Shown: in pieces, positions 52,265 to 61,012 of the stretch
How positions within the stretch are numbered: the stretch's first letter is position 1
Layout of the letters: each line of letters starts with the position of its first letter
Assembly (NCBI GenBank): GCA_937951935.1
Contig: CALGAM010000070.1
Location: forward strand, 27,183-91,182
Direction: 5' to 3'
DNA: 64,000 nt
Origin: an uncultured Micromonospora sp.
GTDB lineage: Bacteria; Actinomycetota; Actinomycetes; Mycobacteriales; Micromonosporaceae
Program-made: the position numbers and the translations under genes
Notes under the pieces: model-generated
Told to the model about the DNA's origin: nothing
Database searches by the model: none
The model's input: only the letters and a program-made list of their open reading frames with translations

Positions 52265-53185
52265 ATGATTGACCGCACCCGCACCGACGGGTCCCCCGGG
52301 AGACGCCGCGTGGTCGTGACGGAGGTATGGGCCCTGCTGATGGTCGGTGCCCTGGTGCTGTTGGCCCTCGCCGGGCTCGCGGTACTGGCCGACCGTCCCC
52401 GGACCCCCCGACCGGATCCGGCCCGGCTGTGGATCGCCGCCGAGGAGTTGGTGGCGCACGCGGTGCGGATCCGGGCCGAGGCCGGCCGGGCCGCCACGGT
52501 GGCGAGCGACACCCGGACCGCGCAGGTGGTGGCCGAGCGTGCCCGGGACGCGGCCTGGGCGGCGCAGGAGGCGGCCGAGCGGCACTACGAACAGGTGCGC
52601 CGGGCGGTCGCGGCCGCCCGGGAGGCGGCCCGGCAGGCGCGCACCGGCGTGGCGGCCGGGAACAGTCACGGTTCGGAGGCGACGGCGGTCACGGGACCGG
52701 CGGCGGTGGCCGCCGCGCCGCCGGCAGCGGCCACCGACGACGTCGACCGCGGCCGGACGCTGTCCCGGGCGGCGCTGTCGGCGTACCGGCGGGGCGACAT
52801 CTCCCTGTCACAGCTGCGGGAGGTGTTCCGGCTCGCCGGAGACGGTGATCCCCTGGGCGGGGAGCGGTACCGGCAGCTCGACCAGGCCCGGGTGCGGCTG
52901 ATGGCGGCCCGCCGTGAGTACGACCGCGCGGCGGTGGCGGCCCGCCGGGCCGAGCAGGCGGCGTGGGTCGCCGAGGTGGCGGCCCGGGCGCTGCTGGAGG
53001 AGGCGGTGCGGTCCGCGGTCGAGGCAGACGAGGCGATCATGCTGGCGCAGCGGCACAGCCGGCGCCGCGACCGGCGTTTCGGGGCGTCCGGGCGGCGGGG
53101 CGGCACCCGGGAACGCCGCGCGGTTCCGGCCCGGCGCACCCACCAGCCGGCCGGCCCACCGCCCCGCGGCGGCGGGGTCGGGTGA
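52265..53185 (+). CDS. Membrane-anchored coiled-coil hypothetical protein
   Basis: About 306 aa with one N-terminal TM (VWALLMVGALVLLALAGLAVLA). A long Ala/Glu/Arg-rich coiled-coil region follows, then a second helical segment (RAALSAYRRGDISLSQLREVFRLAGDGD) and a basic C-terminal tail. I recognise no enzyme motif. The start is uncertain: ATG 52265 has no clear ribosome site, whereas GTG 52310 or 52316 lies after GGGAGA. A cell-envelope or scaffold role is possible. Confidence 0.6.
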   Translation: MIDRTRTDGSPGRRRVVVTEVWALLMVGALVLLALAGLAVLADRPRTPRPDPARLWIAAEELVAHAVRIRAEAGRAATVASDTRTAQVVAERARDAAWAAQEAAERHYEQVRRAVAAAREAARQARTGVAAGNSHGSEATAVTGPAAVAAAPPAAATDDVDRGRTLSRAALSAYRRGDISLSQLREVFRLAGDGDPLGGERYRQLDQARVRLMAARREYDRAAVAARRAEQAAWVAEVAARALLEEAVRSAVEADEAIMLAQRHSRRRDRRFGASGRRGGTRERRAVPARRTHQPAGPPPRGGGVG

Positions 53186-53339
53186 CCGCCCGAGGGGACC
53201 CGTGCGGGCCGGCCGGTGCGTTTCCGCCCGACCACCGGCGCGGTGCCGGTCGAGCCCACCCCGGGGTGCCGGGCGCGCCGCCGGCCGGACCGGTGTGCTA
53301 CGAAAGACCCACCCGGTCATCAGGAGAGAGGCCCAGCTC

Positions 53340-54245
53340 GTGCTCAGGTTCGGACTCTTCGGCACCGGTCACTGGGCCGCAGAGGTGCACGCTCCGGCGC
53401 TCGCCGCCCATCCCGGGGTACACCTCGCCGGCGTCTGGGGTCGCGACCCGGCCAGGGCCCGGGCGTTGGCCGAGCGGTACGACGTGCCGGTCTTCGCCGA
53501 CGTCGACGCGCTGATCGAGGCGGTGGACGCGATCTCCGTCGCGCTGCCGCCGGACGTCCAGGCCGACATCGCGGTGCGGGCCGCGACCGCCCGCCGCCAC
53601 CTGCTGCTGGACAAGCCGCTCGCGTTGAGCCTGCCGGACGCCGACCGGGTCGTCACCGCGGCGGAGCAGGGCGGGGTCGCCTCGATCGTCTTCTTCACCC
53701 GCCGCTTCCAGCCCGAGGTCGCCGGCTTCCTCGCCGCCGCGGCGGCCACCGGGGGTTGGCACGCCGCCCGCTGCGTCATGTACACCTCGATCTTTCAACC
53801 CGGCAGCCCGTACGGTGGCTCGGCCTGGCGGCGGACGCACGGCGCGCTGTGGGACATCGGCCCGCACGCGCTCTCGCTGGTCCTGCCGGTGCTCGGCCGG
53901 GTCACCCGGGTCGCCGCGATGGACGGGCCCCGCGGCACGGTGCACCTGATGCTCGGGCACGCCGAGGGGGCGACCAGCACGCTGTCGCTGACCCTGGACG
54001 CCCCGCCCGGCGCGCTGGCCTCCGAGTTCGTCTTCTACGGCGAGAACGGCATCGACGTCGTGCCGCAGGGTTCGGGCACGCGGGCCGAGACGTTCGGCCT
54101 CGCGATCGACCAACTCCTCTCCGAGGTCGACGCCGGCACCCGGGACCACCGGTGCGACGTGCGGTTCGGCCGGGAGGTGGTGGCGGTGCTGGCCGCGGCC
54201 CAGACGGCCCGGGAGCGGGGGCGTACCGTCACGGTCTCGTCCTGA
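53340..54245 (+). CDS. Gfo/Idh/MocA-family oxidoreductase
   Basis: 301 aa. N-terminal Rossmann fold (LRFGLFGTGHWAAEVHAPAL) and the LLLDKPLAL loop with catalytic Lys, followed by an alpha/beta substrate domain with DIGPHALSL that carries the conserved His. Family members oxidise or reduce sugars, inositols or bile-acid-like substrates with NAD(P). GTG start after AGGAGAG. No partner sugar genes nearby, so substrate unknown. Confidence 0.83.
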   Translation: MLRFGLFGTGHWAAEVHAPALAAHPGVHLAGVWGRDPARARALAERYDVPVFADVDALIEAVDAISVALPPDVQADIAVRAATARRHLLLDKPLALSLPDADRVVTAAEQGGVASIVFFTRRFQPEVAGFLAAAAATGGWHAARCVMYTSIFQPGSPYGGSAWRRTHGALWDIGPHALSLVLPVLGRVTRVAAMDGPRGTVHLMLGHAEGATSTLSLTLDAPPGALASEFVFYGENGIDVVPQGSGTRAETFGLAIDQLLSEVDAGTRDHRCDVRFGREVVAVLAAAQTARERGRTVTVSS

Positions 54246-54311
54246 CCGGGCCGGCACCGACCCGTTCCGGCGGAATCGCCGGGCACGCCCCGTGGTGGGT
54301 GCGCGGGGCCG

Positions 54312-55622
54312 CTACGACTCGTTCGGGTGACGCTCCCCGCGGATCTGCGCCTCCGCGCGTTCCAGCGCCCGCTGCTCGGCGAGGTGGCTGCGGCGGATCC
54401 GCTGACGCTGTCCCCGGGAGCGGAGGACCTGTCCCGCCTTGGCGAGCACGACGGTGCCGGTCAGCAGGGCCAGCGCGGCCAGCGCCGGGAGCCGGTTGGC
54501 GACCGCGACCATCCCGGCGAGCACGACGAGGACGAACACCGAGTACGGGCTGATCCGCCGCACCGTGCGGACCTGGAAGGCGAACAGGGCGACCAGGTAG
54601 ACCACGACCCCGCCGTAGAGCACGTACGGGTCGATCCCGTGGGTCGCCACCCGGTCGTCCGACGCCGCCGGGTCGACGATGGCGGCCAGGATCCGCTTGA
54701 TGCCCAGGGAGAGCAGGATGATCCCGAAGACCATCATCAGGTGCAGGTAGGTGTAGGCGTCGCGGGCGAGCGCGGCGCGGGCCGCCCCGTGTGTCCGGCG
54801 CAGCACGCGTTCGGCAGCGATGGCGCGGACGTCGAAGTACGCCCACCAGAGCGCGGAGAGCAGCGCGGTGCCGAGGATGACCGCACCGAGGACCGACCAG
54901 GTGATCGGTAGTCCGGCCTGCAGACCCGGCCCGATGCCGAGGGCGATCACCGACTCGCCGAGGGCGACCAGGATGATCTGGGCGTGGCGGTCCGCCCAGT
55001 GGCTGGCCGAGACGACGGTCGACCCCCGGACCGGCAGGATCAGCACGCCGCCGTACACGACGACGACGGCGAGTACCCACAGCCCGTACCGGATCGTCGA
55101 CCCGAGGATCCCCTCACCGCCGAAGAACGCGGCGAGGAACAGCAGGGCCGTGGCGACCACGGGAGGCGTCGCGAGCCTGCCCAGGTTGGCCCACCGGTCC
55201 GGGTCGCCCCGGGTCGCGTACCGGAAGGCGGCGAGCTGGAGGGACTGGACCACCAGGTAGCTGGCGGCGAACACCAGGTCACCGGGCGGTCCGGGAGGCC
55301 GGTCGCGGAACGTTTCCGGGATGGAGACCGCGGCGACGAAGACCGCGGCCATGGTCGCGAACGCGAACAGCGTCAGCGGACCCTGGTCGATCCGGACGGT
55401 GTTGCCGAGCAGGCTGAAGCTGGTCCAGGTGGACCAGAGCAGGGCCAGCAGCACGAAACTGGCCAGCAGGGTCTGCCCGCGGAAGTGCGTGGCCGAGGTG
55501 GTGGTGACGTTGAGGAAGGCGAAGACGTAGACCAGGTCGAAGAAGAGTTCGAGTTGCGTCACCCGGGCCCCGGGTGCGGCGGGTTCGGGCTGGGCCCGGA
55601 GCCGCCGCTGGTCAGCCTTCAC
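54312..55622 (-). CDS. Low-temperature-requirement A (LtrA) family membrane protein
   Basis: 436-aa integral membrane protein with about 12 helices. The N-terminal signature TQLELFFDLVYVFAF and the HWADRHAQIILVALGESVIALG block are characteristic of LtrA-family proteins. The family's biochemical function is not settled. GTG 55622 was chosen; an upstream frame to 56696 is a shadow of the ABC permease gene. The C terminus is basic (RSRGQRQRIRR). Confidence 0.82.
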   Translation of the reverse strand: MKADQRRLRAQPEPAAPGARVTQLELFFDLVYVFAFLNVTTTSATHFRGQTLLASFVLLALLWSTWTSFSLLGNTVRIDQGPLTLFAFATMAAVFVAAVSIPETFRDRPPGPPGDLVFAASYLVVQSLQLAAFRYATRGDPDRWANLGRLATPPVVATALLFLAAFFGGEGILGSTIRYGLWVLAVVVVYGGVLILPVRGSTVVSASHWADRHAQIILVALGESVIALGIGPGLQAGLPITWSVLGAVILGTALLSALWWAYFDVRAIAAERVLRRTHGAARAALARDAYTYLHLMMVFGIILLSLGIKRILAAIVDPAASDDRVATHGIDPYVLYGGVVVYLVALFAFQVRTVRRISPYSVFVLVVLAGMVAVANRLPALAALALLTGTVVLAKAGQVLRSRGQRQRIRRSHLAEQRALERAEAQIRGERHPNES

Positions 55623-55684
55623 TCCGCCTAGTCTGACAGGATTTCTGCTGATCTGGGCTGGTTGGTGGCATCGGATGCCCGGGA

Positions 55685-57238
55685 TCAGTCCTGGCCCAGC
55701 CGGGCCAGCAGCTCGGGACCACGCCGGGCCAGCCGGCGGTGGGCGAGGCGGCCGAGTCCCCAGCCCAGCAGGACGCCGCTGGCCACGCCGACCGGGGTCG
55801 CCGACCAGAGCAGGGTCGCACTGCCGGCCCGGGTGCCGCACCACAACAGGGCGGCGGTCGGGGCGGAGACCACGGCGAGCAGGCCGAGGGTCAGCCAGAC
55901 GAGCCCGCCGACCGGCCCACCGTCGGAGCCGGGGTTGCCACCCCGGCGGTGCGGGTCGGCCATCCGCACCGGCACCAGCACCGAGACCAGCACGATCAGC
56001 CCGGCCCCGCCGCCGAGGACGACCGGCAGCAGCGCCGTCACCCAGGGCACGGTCCACCAGCGCACCGCACCGACCAGGCCGGCGAGGGTGAACAGCACGG
56101 TGGTCGGCGCGGCGTTGAGCAGCCAGGCGACCTGCCGGCCCCGGACGTCGGCCCGCTCCGACCCGGGCACCATCAGGGTCAGCCACAGTCCCGTCCCGTC
56201 GGAGCTGTACAGGTGCGCCGAGCAGGCGACCAGCATGGTCGCGGTGACCAGCCCGGCCAGCGGCAGCAGGTCGCCGAGGTCGACCAGCAGCGGCATCAGC
56301 ACGAAGACCAGCCCGTACGTCAGGGCGAAGCTGGTGTGGTGGATCCGTACCAGGTCGCGCCACCAGGTGCGCAGCTCCTTGTGGACGACCGCGCCGAACG
56401 CGGCCCCGCCGACCCGCGCCGGCCGGCGGGGCCGGGGACGCCGGCGCAGGCGGGTCACCGGCGGGACGGCCGGCCGGTCCAGCAGCCGGGCCCAGCCGAG
56501 TACGGCGACGACGACCAGCCCGGCCAGCCCGGCCAGTGCCCCCACCGCCGGCAGCCAGGCGCCCCGGCCGGCCGCCTCCACCGCCACCAGCGGCCAGCCG
56601 GACGGCAGGAGCCGCAGCACCCGGGCGGCACCCGCCGGTACCCCGGCGTCCAGCGGGTTCGTCCCGCCGCCCAGCGCCACGAACACCACCCAGCACTGGG
56701 CCGCGGCGGCGGTCAGCACCGCCCAGGGCAGGGCGGCCAGGGCGGCGCTGACCCGTCCCCCGAGCACGGCCCCGAGCGCCGCCACCACCACGCGGGCCAG
56801 CACCACCAGCAGGACCGTCAGCAGGACCGCCCCCGGCACGCCGAGCAGCGCGGCGGCCGGGTCGAGCCGGGCGCCGTACGCGACCAGGGCGGCCAGCCCG
56901 ACCAGGGTGGTCAGCGGCCCGACCCCGACCAGCGCCGTACCGAGCAGCCCGAGCACGAGTTCACGGCGCCGCATCGGCAGGAGGGTGAGGTGTTCCGGGC
57001 GGATCCCCGGGTCGCCGCCGACGACGGCCGGCCCGACCAGCCACCCGAGGAGCACGCCGGCGAGCGCGAGGGCGAGCAGGTCGCCGCCGTGGGCGACGTC
57101 GTACCGGGTGGCGAACCGGAACAGACCAGCCGCCCCGGCGAGGCCGCCGAGCACGCCGAAGCCGAGGTGGAACACCTGGGCGCCGGTGAAGGACCGGCGC
57201 AGCAGGGTCGCCCGCAGCCCGATCAGGACGCCAACCAC
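55685..57238 (-). CDS. ABC transporter permease (large, Ala/Leu/Val-rich)
   Basis: 517 aa with roughly a dozen hydrophobic segments. It follows an ABC ATPase gene by a 16-nt overlap, and the pair forms an exporter complex. The polar loops include RPEHLTLLPMRRREL and HKELRTWWRDLVR. The transported molecule is unknown; a drug, lipid or natural-product efflux role is possible. GTG start. Confidence 0.8.
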   Translation of the reverse strand: MVGVLIGLRATLLRRSFTGAQVFHLGFGVLGGLAGAAGLFRFATRYDVAHGGDLLALALAGVLLGWLVGPAVVGGDPGIRPEHLTLLPMRRRELVLGLLGTALVGVGPLTTLVGLAALVAYGARLDPAAALLGVPGAVLLTVLLVVLARVVVAALGAVLGGRVSAALAALPWAVLTAAAAQCWVVFVALGGGTNPLDAGVPAGAARVLRLLPSGWPLVAVEAAGRGAWLPAVGALAGLAGLVVVAVLGWARLLDRPAVPPVTRLRRRPRPRRPARVGGAAFGAVVHKELRTWWRDLVRIHHTSFALTYGLVFVLMPLLVDLGDLLPLAGLVTATMLVACSAHLYSSDGTGLWLTLMVPGSERADVRGRQVAWLLNAAPTTVLFTLAGLVGAVRWWTVPWVTALLPVVLGGGAGLIVLVSVLVPVRMADPHRRGGNPGSDGGPVGGLVWLTLGLLAVVSAPTAALLWCGTRAGSATLLWSATPVGVASGVLLGWGLGRLAHRRLARRGPELLARLGQD

Positions 57239-57996
57239 GACAGCTCCTCCCCGCCCGGCGCCGGCGCGCCGACCAGGTCGACGAAGGCGTCCTCCAGGCT
57301 CCGACGGCCGCGTACCGCCTCCAGCGGGCCGGCGGCGGCGATCCGGCCCCGGTGCATCACCCCGACGTGGTCGCAGACCTGCTCGACCAGCGCCATCACG
57401 TGGCTGGAGAGGATCACCGAGCCGCCGGCCGCCACGAACCGGCGCAGGATCGCCCGGATGGTGGCGGCGGACACCGGGTCGACCGCCTCGAACGGCTCGT
57501 CCAGGACCAGCAGTCGGGGCGCGTGCAGCAGCGCCGCGGCCAGCCCGATCTTCTTGCGCATCCCCGCCGAGTAGCCGAGGACCAGGGTCCGCTCGGCACG
57601 CGCCAGGTCGAGGACCCGCAGCAGCTCGTCGACCCGCTCCGCCAGGACGTCACCGGGCATGCCGCGCAGCCGACCGAGGTAGGTCAGCAGCTCGCGGCCG
57701 GTCAGCCGTTCCGGGAAGGCCAGACCGTCGGGGAGGACCCCGACCTGCCGCTTCGCCCTGACCGGGTCACGCCAGACGTCCACGCCGAAGATCTCCGCCC
57801 GGCCCGCGTCCGGGCGGAGCAGCCCGACCGCCATCGACAGGCTGGTGGTCTTACCGGCGCCGTTCGGGCCCACCAGGCCGAAGAAGGAACCCGCCGGCAC
57901 GGTCAGGTCGACGTGGTCCACCGCGGTGGTGTCGCCGAAGTTCTTGACCAGTCCGGCGAGGCGCAGCGCCGCCGGCTGGTCGGGGTTCGTGGTCAT
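57223..57996 (-). CDS. ABC transporter ATP-binding protein (drug-export type)
   Basis: 257-aa ATPase. Walker A GPNGAGKTT, signature-like LGYSAGMRKKIGLAAAL, Walker B LLVLDEPFEAVD and switch His in ILSSHVMALVEQV. The signature is SAGMRKK, the variant of DrrA/CcmA-type exporters. ATG 57996 (MTTNPDQ). Overlaps the permease gene. Divergent from the sensor kinase gene at 58127, which could sense the exported drug. Confidence 0.86.
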   Translation of the reverse strand: MTTNPDQPAALRLAGLVKNFGDTTAVDHVDLTVPAGSFFGLVGPNGAGKTTSLSMAVGLLRPDAGRAEIFGVDVWRDPVRAKRQVGVLPDGLAFPERLTGRELLTYLGRLRGMPGDVLAERVDELLRVLDLARAERTLVLGYSAGMRKKIGLAAALLHAPRLLVLDEPFEAVDPVSAATIRAILRRFVAAGGSVILSSHVMALVEQVCDHVGVMHRGRIAAAGPLEAVRGRRSLEDAFVDLVGAPAPGGEELSWLAS

Positions 57997-58126
57997 GCCG
58001 GTCACGCTATGGATCACCGACCGCGACCGGTATGCGGCTGGACGCCCGACCGGGGTGGAGAAAACCCCACCTCCTCCGGCACCTGGCCCCATGTCGCCGG
58101 GCACCGACGCCGTCCAGACTTGTCGG

Positions 58127-60064
58127 ATGACCCTCGCCCCGGTACGCCGCCGCGCGTTGGCCCTGCTCCACGGCCTGGCGCTGGCCGGACTGGGTGCCGC
58201 CAGCGCGGTGTCGCTCGCGGTTCACCTGGTCTTCCTGGTCGTCGGCTTCGGCCTGGGCGTGGTCATCCTGCCGCCACTGGTGATCCGGGCGGGCCGACCG
58301 TTGGCCGACCTGGCCCGGCGGCTCGCCGCCGCCTGGTCGCGGGTGGAGGTCGCGCGACCGTACCGGCCGCAGCCGGCCCGCCCGACGCCGGACGCCGAGG
58401 GCCGCTACCCGCGCAACGGCCGGCTCTACCGCCGCCCGTGGGTGCCCGCCCTGCTCGACTGGATCGACTGGCTGCTCGGCGACCCGGCGACGTACCGGGA
58501 TCTGGCCTGGTTGGCGCTCAACCCGGTGGTCGGGACGCTGCTCGGCGGGGCGCCGGCCGCGCTGGTCGTCACCGGTGTCTGGTACGCGGTCAGCCGGGCC
58601 GGCACCGACTGGTGGGCGCTGCCGCTCGGGCTGGGTGCGGTGGTCGCGGGGCTCGCCGCGGCCCCAGGGCTGGTGGCGGCGCACGGCCGTTGGACCCGGC
58701 TGCTGTTGCGTCCGCCCCGGGACGAGCCCGGCCGGCTCCGCGTCTGGTACGGCCGGCTGCTGCTGACCCTGCTCCGGCTGCTCGTCCTGCTCGGCCTGAG
58801 CCTGCTCGCCCTGCCGCTCGCCGTGCTTGTCGCGCTCGCGCTGCCGCTGGGGTACGCCCTCGGGGCCGGCGTCCTGCTCGCCCCGCTGATCGAGGCCGTG
58901 CGTCACCTGCCGGAGCTGCGTCGACGGTTGGCCGGGCGGTGGTCGGGGGTGGAGGTGCCGACGCCGTACCTGCCTCGACCGAAGCTGCCGCGGCGCCGCC
59001 CGGACGGGCACTACCGAGTCGGCGACCACCTGTACCGGACCGAGCGGTGGGCGGGCCGCCACCTGCGGCTGCGCTGGCTGATCCGGGACGGGGCGACCTG
59101 GCGCGACCTGCTGTGGCTGCCGCTCGACCCGGTCGTCGGCGGGCTGGTGCTGGCCGCGCCGCCGGCCGCGCTCGGCTACGGACTGTTCGGGCTGGTCGTG
59201 CCCCGCCTGGCGGCGCTGCTGCTCGGCGCGGACCCGGGGCGGACCGCCGGCGGCTGGTACGGCGCGGTGGCCGGCTCACCGGCCGCGGCGATCCCGGTCG
59301 GGCTGGCCCTGGCCGTGCTCGGCGTGCTCACCGCCTCGCCGGCGCTGCGCGCCAACGGCCGGTGGGTGCGGCTGCTGCTCGGCCCGACGGAGCGGGCCCG
59401 GCTCGCGCTGCGGGTGCGGCGGCTCACCCAGACCCGCGCCGACGCCACCGAGGCGCAGGCCGCGGAGCTGCGCCGGATCGAACGTGACCTGCACGACGGG
59501 GCACAGGCGCGGCTGGTCGCGGTGGGGATCAACCTCGGCACGGTCGAGTACCTGCTGGACCGGGATCCGCAGGCGGCTCGGGCGCTGCTGGCCGAGACCC
59601 GGGAGGCGGCGGCGAAGGCCCTTGCCGAGCTGCGCGACCTGGTCCGGGGCATCCACCCGCCGGTGCTCGCCGAGCGGGGACTCGCCGACGCGATCCGGGC
59701 GTTCGCCCTGGACCTGCCGGTCCGCACGCAGGTCGACGTCGAGCTGCCCGGCCGGGCCGAGCCGCCGATCGAGTCGGCCGTCTACTTCGCGGTCAGTGAG
59801 CTGCTCACCAACGTGGTCCGGCACGCCCGGGCGGAGCGGGCCACGGTCGAGCTGCGGTACGGCGACGGCCGACTGCGGGTCGCGGTCCGGGACGACGGTC
59901 AGGGCGGGGCGGACCCGACGCGGGGCAGCGGGCTACGCGGCGTCGAACGGCGGCTCGGTACATTCGACGGCGTCGTCGCGGTGGACAGCCCGCCGGGCGG
60001 CCCGACCACCGTGACCCTGGAGGTGCCGTGCGTGTTGTCCTCGCCGAGGACCTCTACCTCCTGA
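58127..60064 (+). CDS. NarL-type sensor histidine kinase with duplicated sensor domain
   Basis: 645 aa. Two tandem repeats of the same membrane sensor unit occur, about 1-220 and 225-410. Each has hydrophobic pairs, the pattern VE-(V/A)-x-x-PY, a (Y/H)YR-x-x-x-LYR block and a DPA/GATxRDLLWLxLxPVVG segment. The HisKA_3 domain has phospho-acceptor His in ERDLHDGAQARLVA, and the HATPase domain has DDGQGGAD. It precedes and overlaps the response regulator gene by 37 nt. The signal may be envelope stress or the substrate of the divergent ABC exporter. Confidence 0.85.
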   Translation: MTLAPVRRRALALLHGLALAGLGAASAVSLAVHLVFLVVGFGLGVVILPPLVIRAGRPLADLARRLAAAWSRVEVARPYRPQPARPTPDAEGRYPRNGRLYRRPWVPALLDWIDWLLGDPATYRDLAWLALNPVVGTLLGGAPAALVVTGVWYAVSRAGTDWWALPLGLGAVVAGLAAAPGLVAAHGRWTRLLLRPPRDEPGRLRVWYGRLLLTLLRLLVLLGLSLLALPLAVLVALALPLGYALGAGVLLAPLIEAVRHLPELRRRLAGRWSGVEVPTPYLPRPKLPRRRPDGHYRVGDHLYRTERWAGRHLRLRWLIRDGATWRDLLWLPLDPVVGGLVLAAPPAALGYGLFGLVVPRLAALLLGADPGRTAGGWYGAVAGSPAAAIPVGLALAVLGVLTASPALRANGRWVRLLLGPTERARLALRVRRLTQTRADATEAQAAELRRIERDLHDGAQARLVAVGINLGTVEYLLDRDPQAARALLAETREAAAKALAELRDLVRGIHPPVLAERGLADAIRAFALDLPVRTQVDVELPGRAEPPIESAVYFAVSELLTNVVRHARAERATVELRYGDGRLRVAVRDDGQGGADPTRGSGLRGVERRLGTFDGVVAVDSPPGGPTTVTLEVPCVLSSPRTSTS

Positions 60065-60684
60065 GGGACGGCCTGTCCCGGTTGCTGACCGCCCACGGCT
60101 TCGACGTGGTGGCGGCGGTGGAGACCGGCCCGGAGCTGCGGGACGCGCTGCTCGGGCTCCGCCCCGACGTGGCCGTGGTGGACGTACGGCTGCCGCCGAC
60201 CCGGACCGACGAGGGGCTGCAGGCGGCGCTGGCGGCCCGCCGGGAGATCCCCGGGCTGCCGGTGCTGGTTCTCTCCCAGCACGTCGAGCAGCTCTACGCC
60301 CGGGAACTGCTCGCCGACGGCAGCGGCGGGGTGGGGTACCTGCTCAAGGACCGGGTCTTCAACGCGGAGCAGTTCGTCGACGCGGTGCGCCGGGTGGCCG
60401 GCGGCGGGCTGGCGATGGACCCGGACGTGATCGCCAAACTGCTCGCCCGGACCCGCCGGGAGGAGCCGATGGGCCGGCTGACCCCCCGGGAGCGGGAGGT
60501 GCTGGCGCTGATGGCCGAGGGGCGTTCCAACCACGCGATCGGGCAGCGGCTCTTCCTCAGCGCGAGCGCGGTGGGCAAGCACATCGCGAGCATCTTCGGC
60601 AAACTCGGCCTCGCCCCGTCCGACGACGACAACCGCCGGGTGCTGGCGGTGTTGGCGTACCTGAACGGCGCGGCCGACGCGTGA
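60028..60684 (+). CDS. NarL/LuxR-family response regulator
   Basis: 218 aa. Receiver domain with Asp in VVDVRLPP, conserved acidic start VVLAEDLYLLRDG and Lys in YLLKD. C-terminal LuxR HTH has LTPREREVLALMAEGRSNHAIGQRLFLS. The GTG start lies inside the kinase gene (overlap 37 nt), giving tight coupling. It probably activates the divergent ABC exporter or its own operon. Confidence 0.88.
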   Translation: MRVVLAEDLYLLRDGLSRLLTAHGFDVVAAVETGPELRDALLGLRPDVAVVDVRLPPTRTDEGLQAALAARREIPGLPVLVLSQHVEQLYARELLADGSGGVGYLLKDRVFNAEQFVDAVRRVAGGGLAMDPDVIAKLLARTRREEPMGRLTPREREVLALMAEGRSNHAIGQRLFLSASAVGKHIASIFGKLGLAPSDDDNRRVLAVLAYLNGAADA

Positions 60685-60724
60685 GGCCGCGCCCCGGCCA
60701 CCGGGCCCCGCCGCCGTCGCCCGC

Positions 60725-60916
60725 TCAGGGAAGCCGGAGGATCGCCTCGCCGACGTCACCGGGGGACCGGAACTCGTCGGCGGGCAGCGACCGGAGCATG
60801 TGCAGCGTGGCGGTGTCGAGGCCGACCTCCTGGGCCCACCGGACGAGATCCTCCTTCGACACCGGGTAGTCCAGCCGCGACAGGTGCTCCTGCAGCTCCA
60901 GCACGTCAGGTTTCAT
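60725..60916 (-). CDS. DUF2795 family small protein
   Basis: 63 aa. The pattern EHLSRLDYPVSKEDLVRWAQEVGLDTATLHMLRSLPADEFRSPGDV is the DUF2795 core: a small helical protein of unknown function frequent in actinobacteria. ATG 60916 gives the full domain. Divergent from the erythromycin-esterase homologue, convergent with the response regulator. Confidence 0.75.
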   Translation of the reverse strand: MKPDVLELQEHLSRLDYPVSKEDLVRWAQEVGLDTATLHMLRSLPADEFRSPGDVGEAILRLP

Positions 60917-61012
60917 GCGCGCGGAGTACCCGCCTGCCCACCCGCCACACCAGGGCCACCTCTGGTGGCCGGCGCCGGGTTTGTCCGGCCGTGGCCCGGG
61001 TAGCCCGGGGGC

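Noticed and set aside
54312..56696. N-terminally extended LtrA reading frame (794 aa)
   Set aside because: The first 358 residues are a shadow of the ABC permease gene; LtrA homology starts at GTG 55622.
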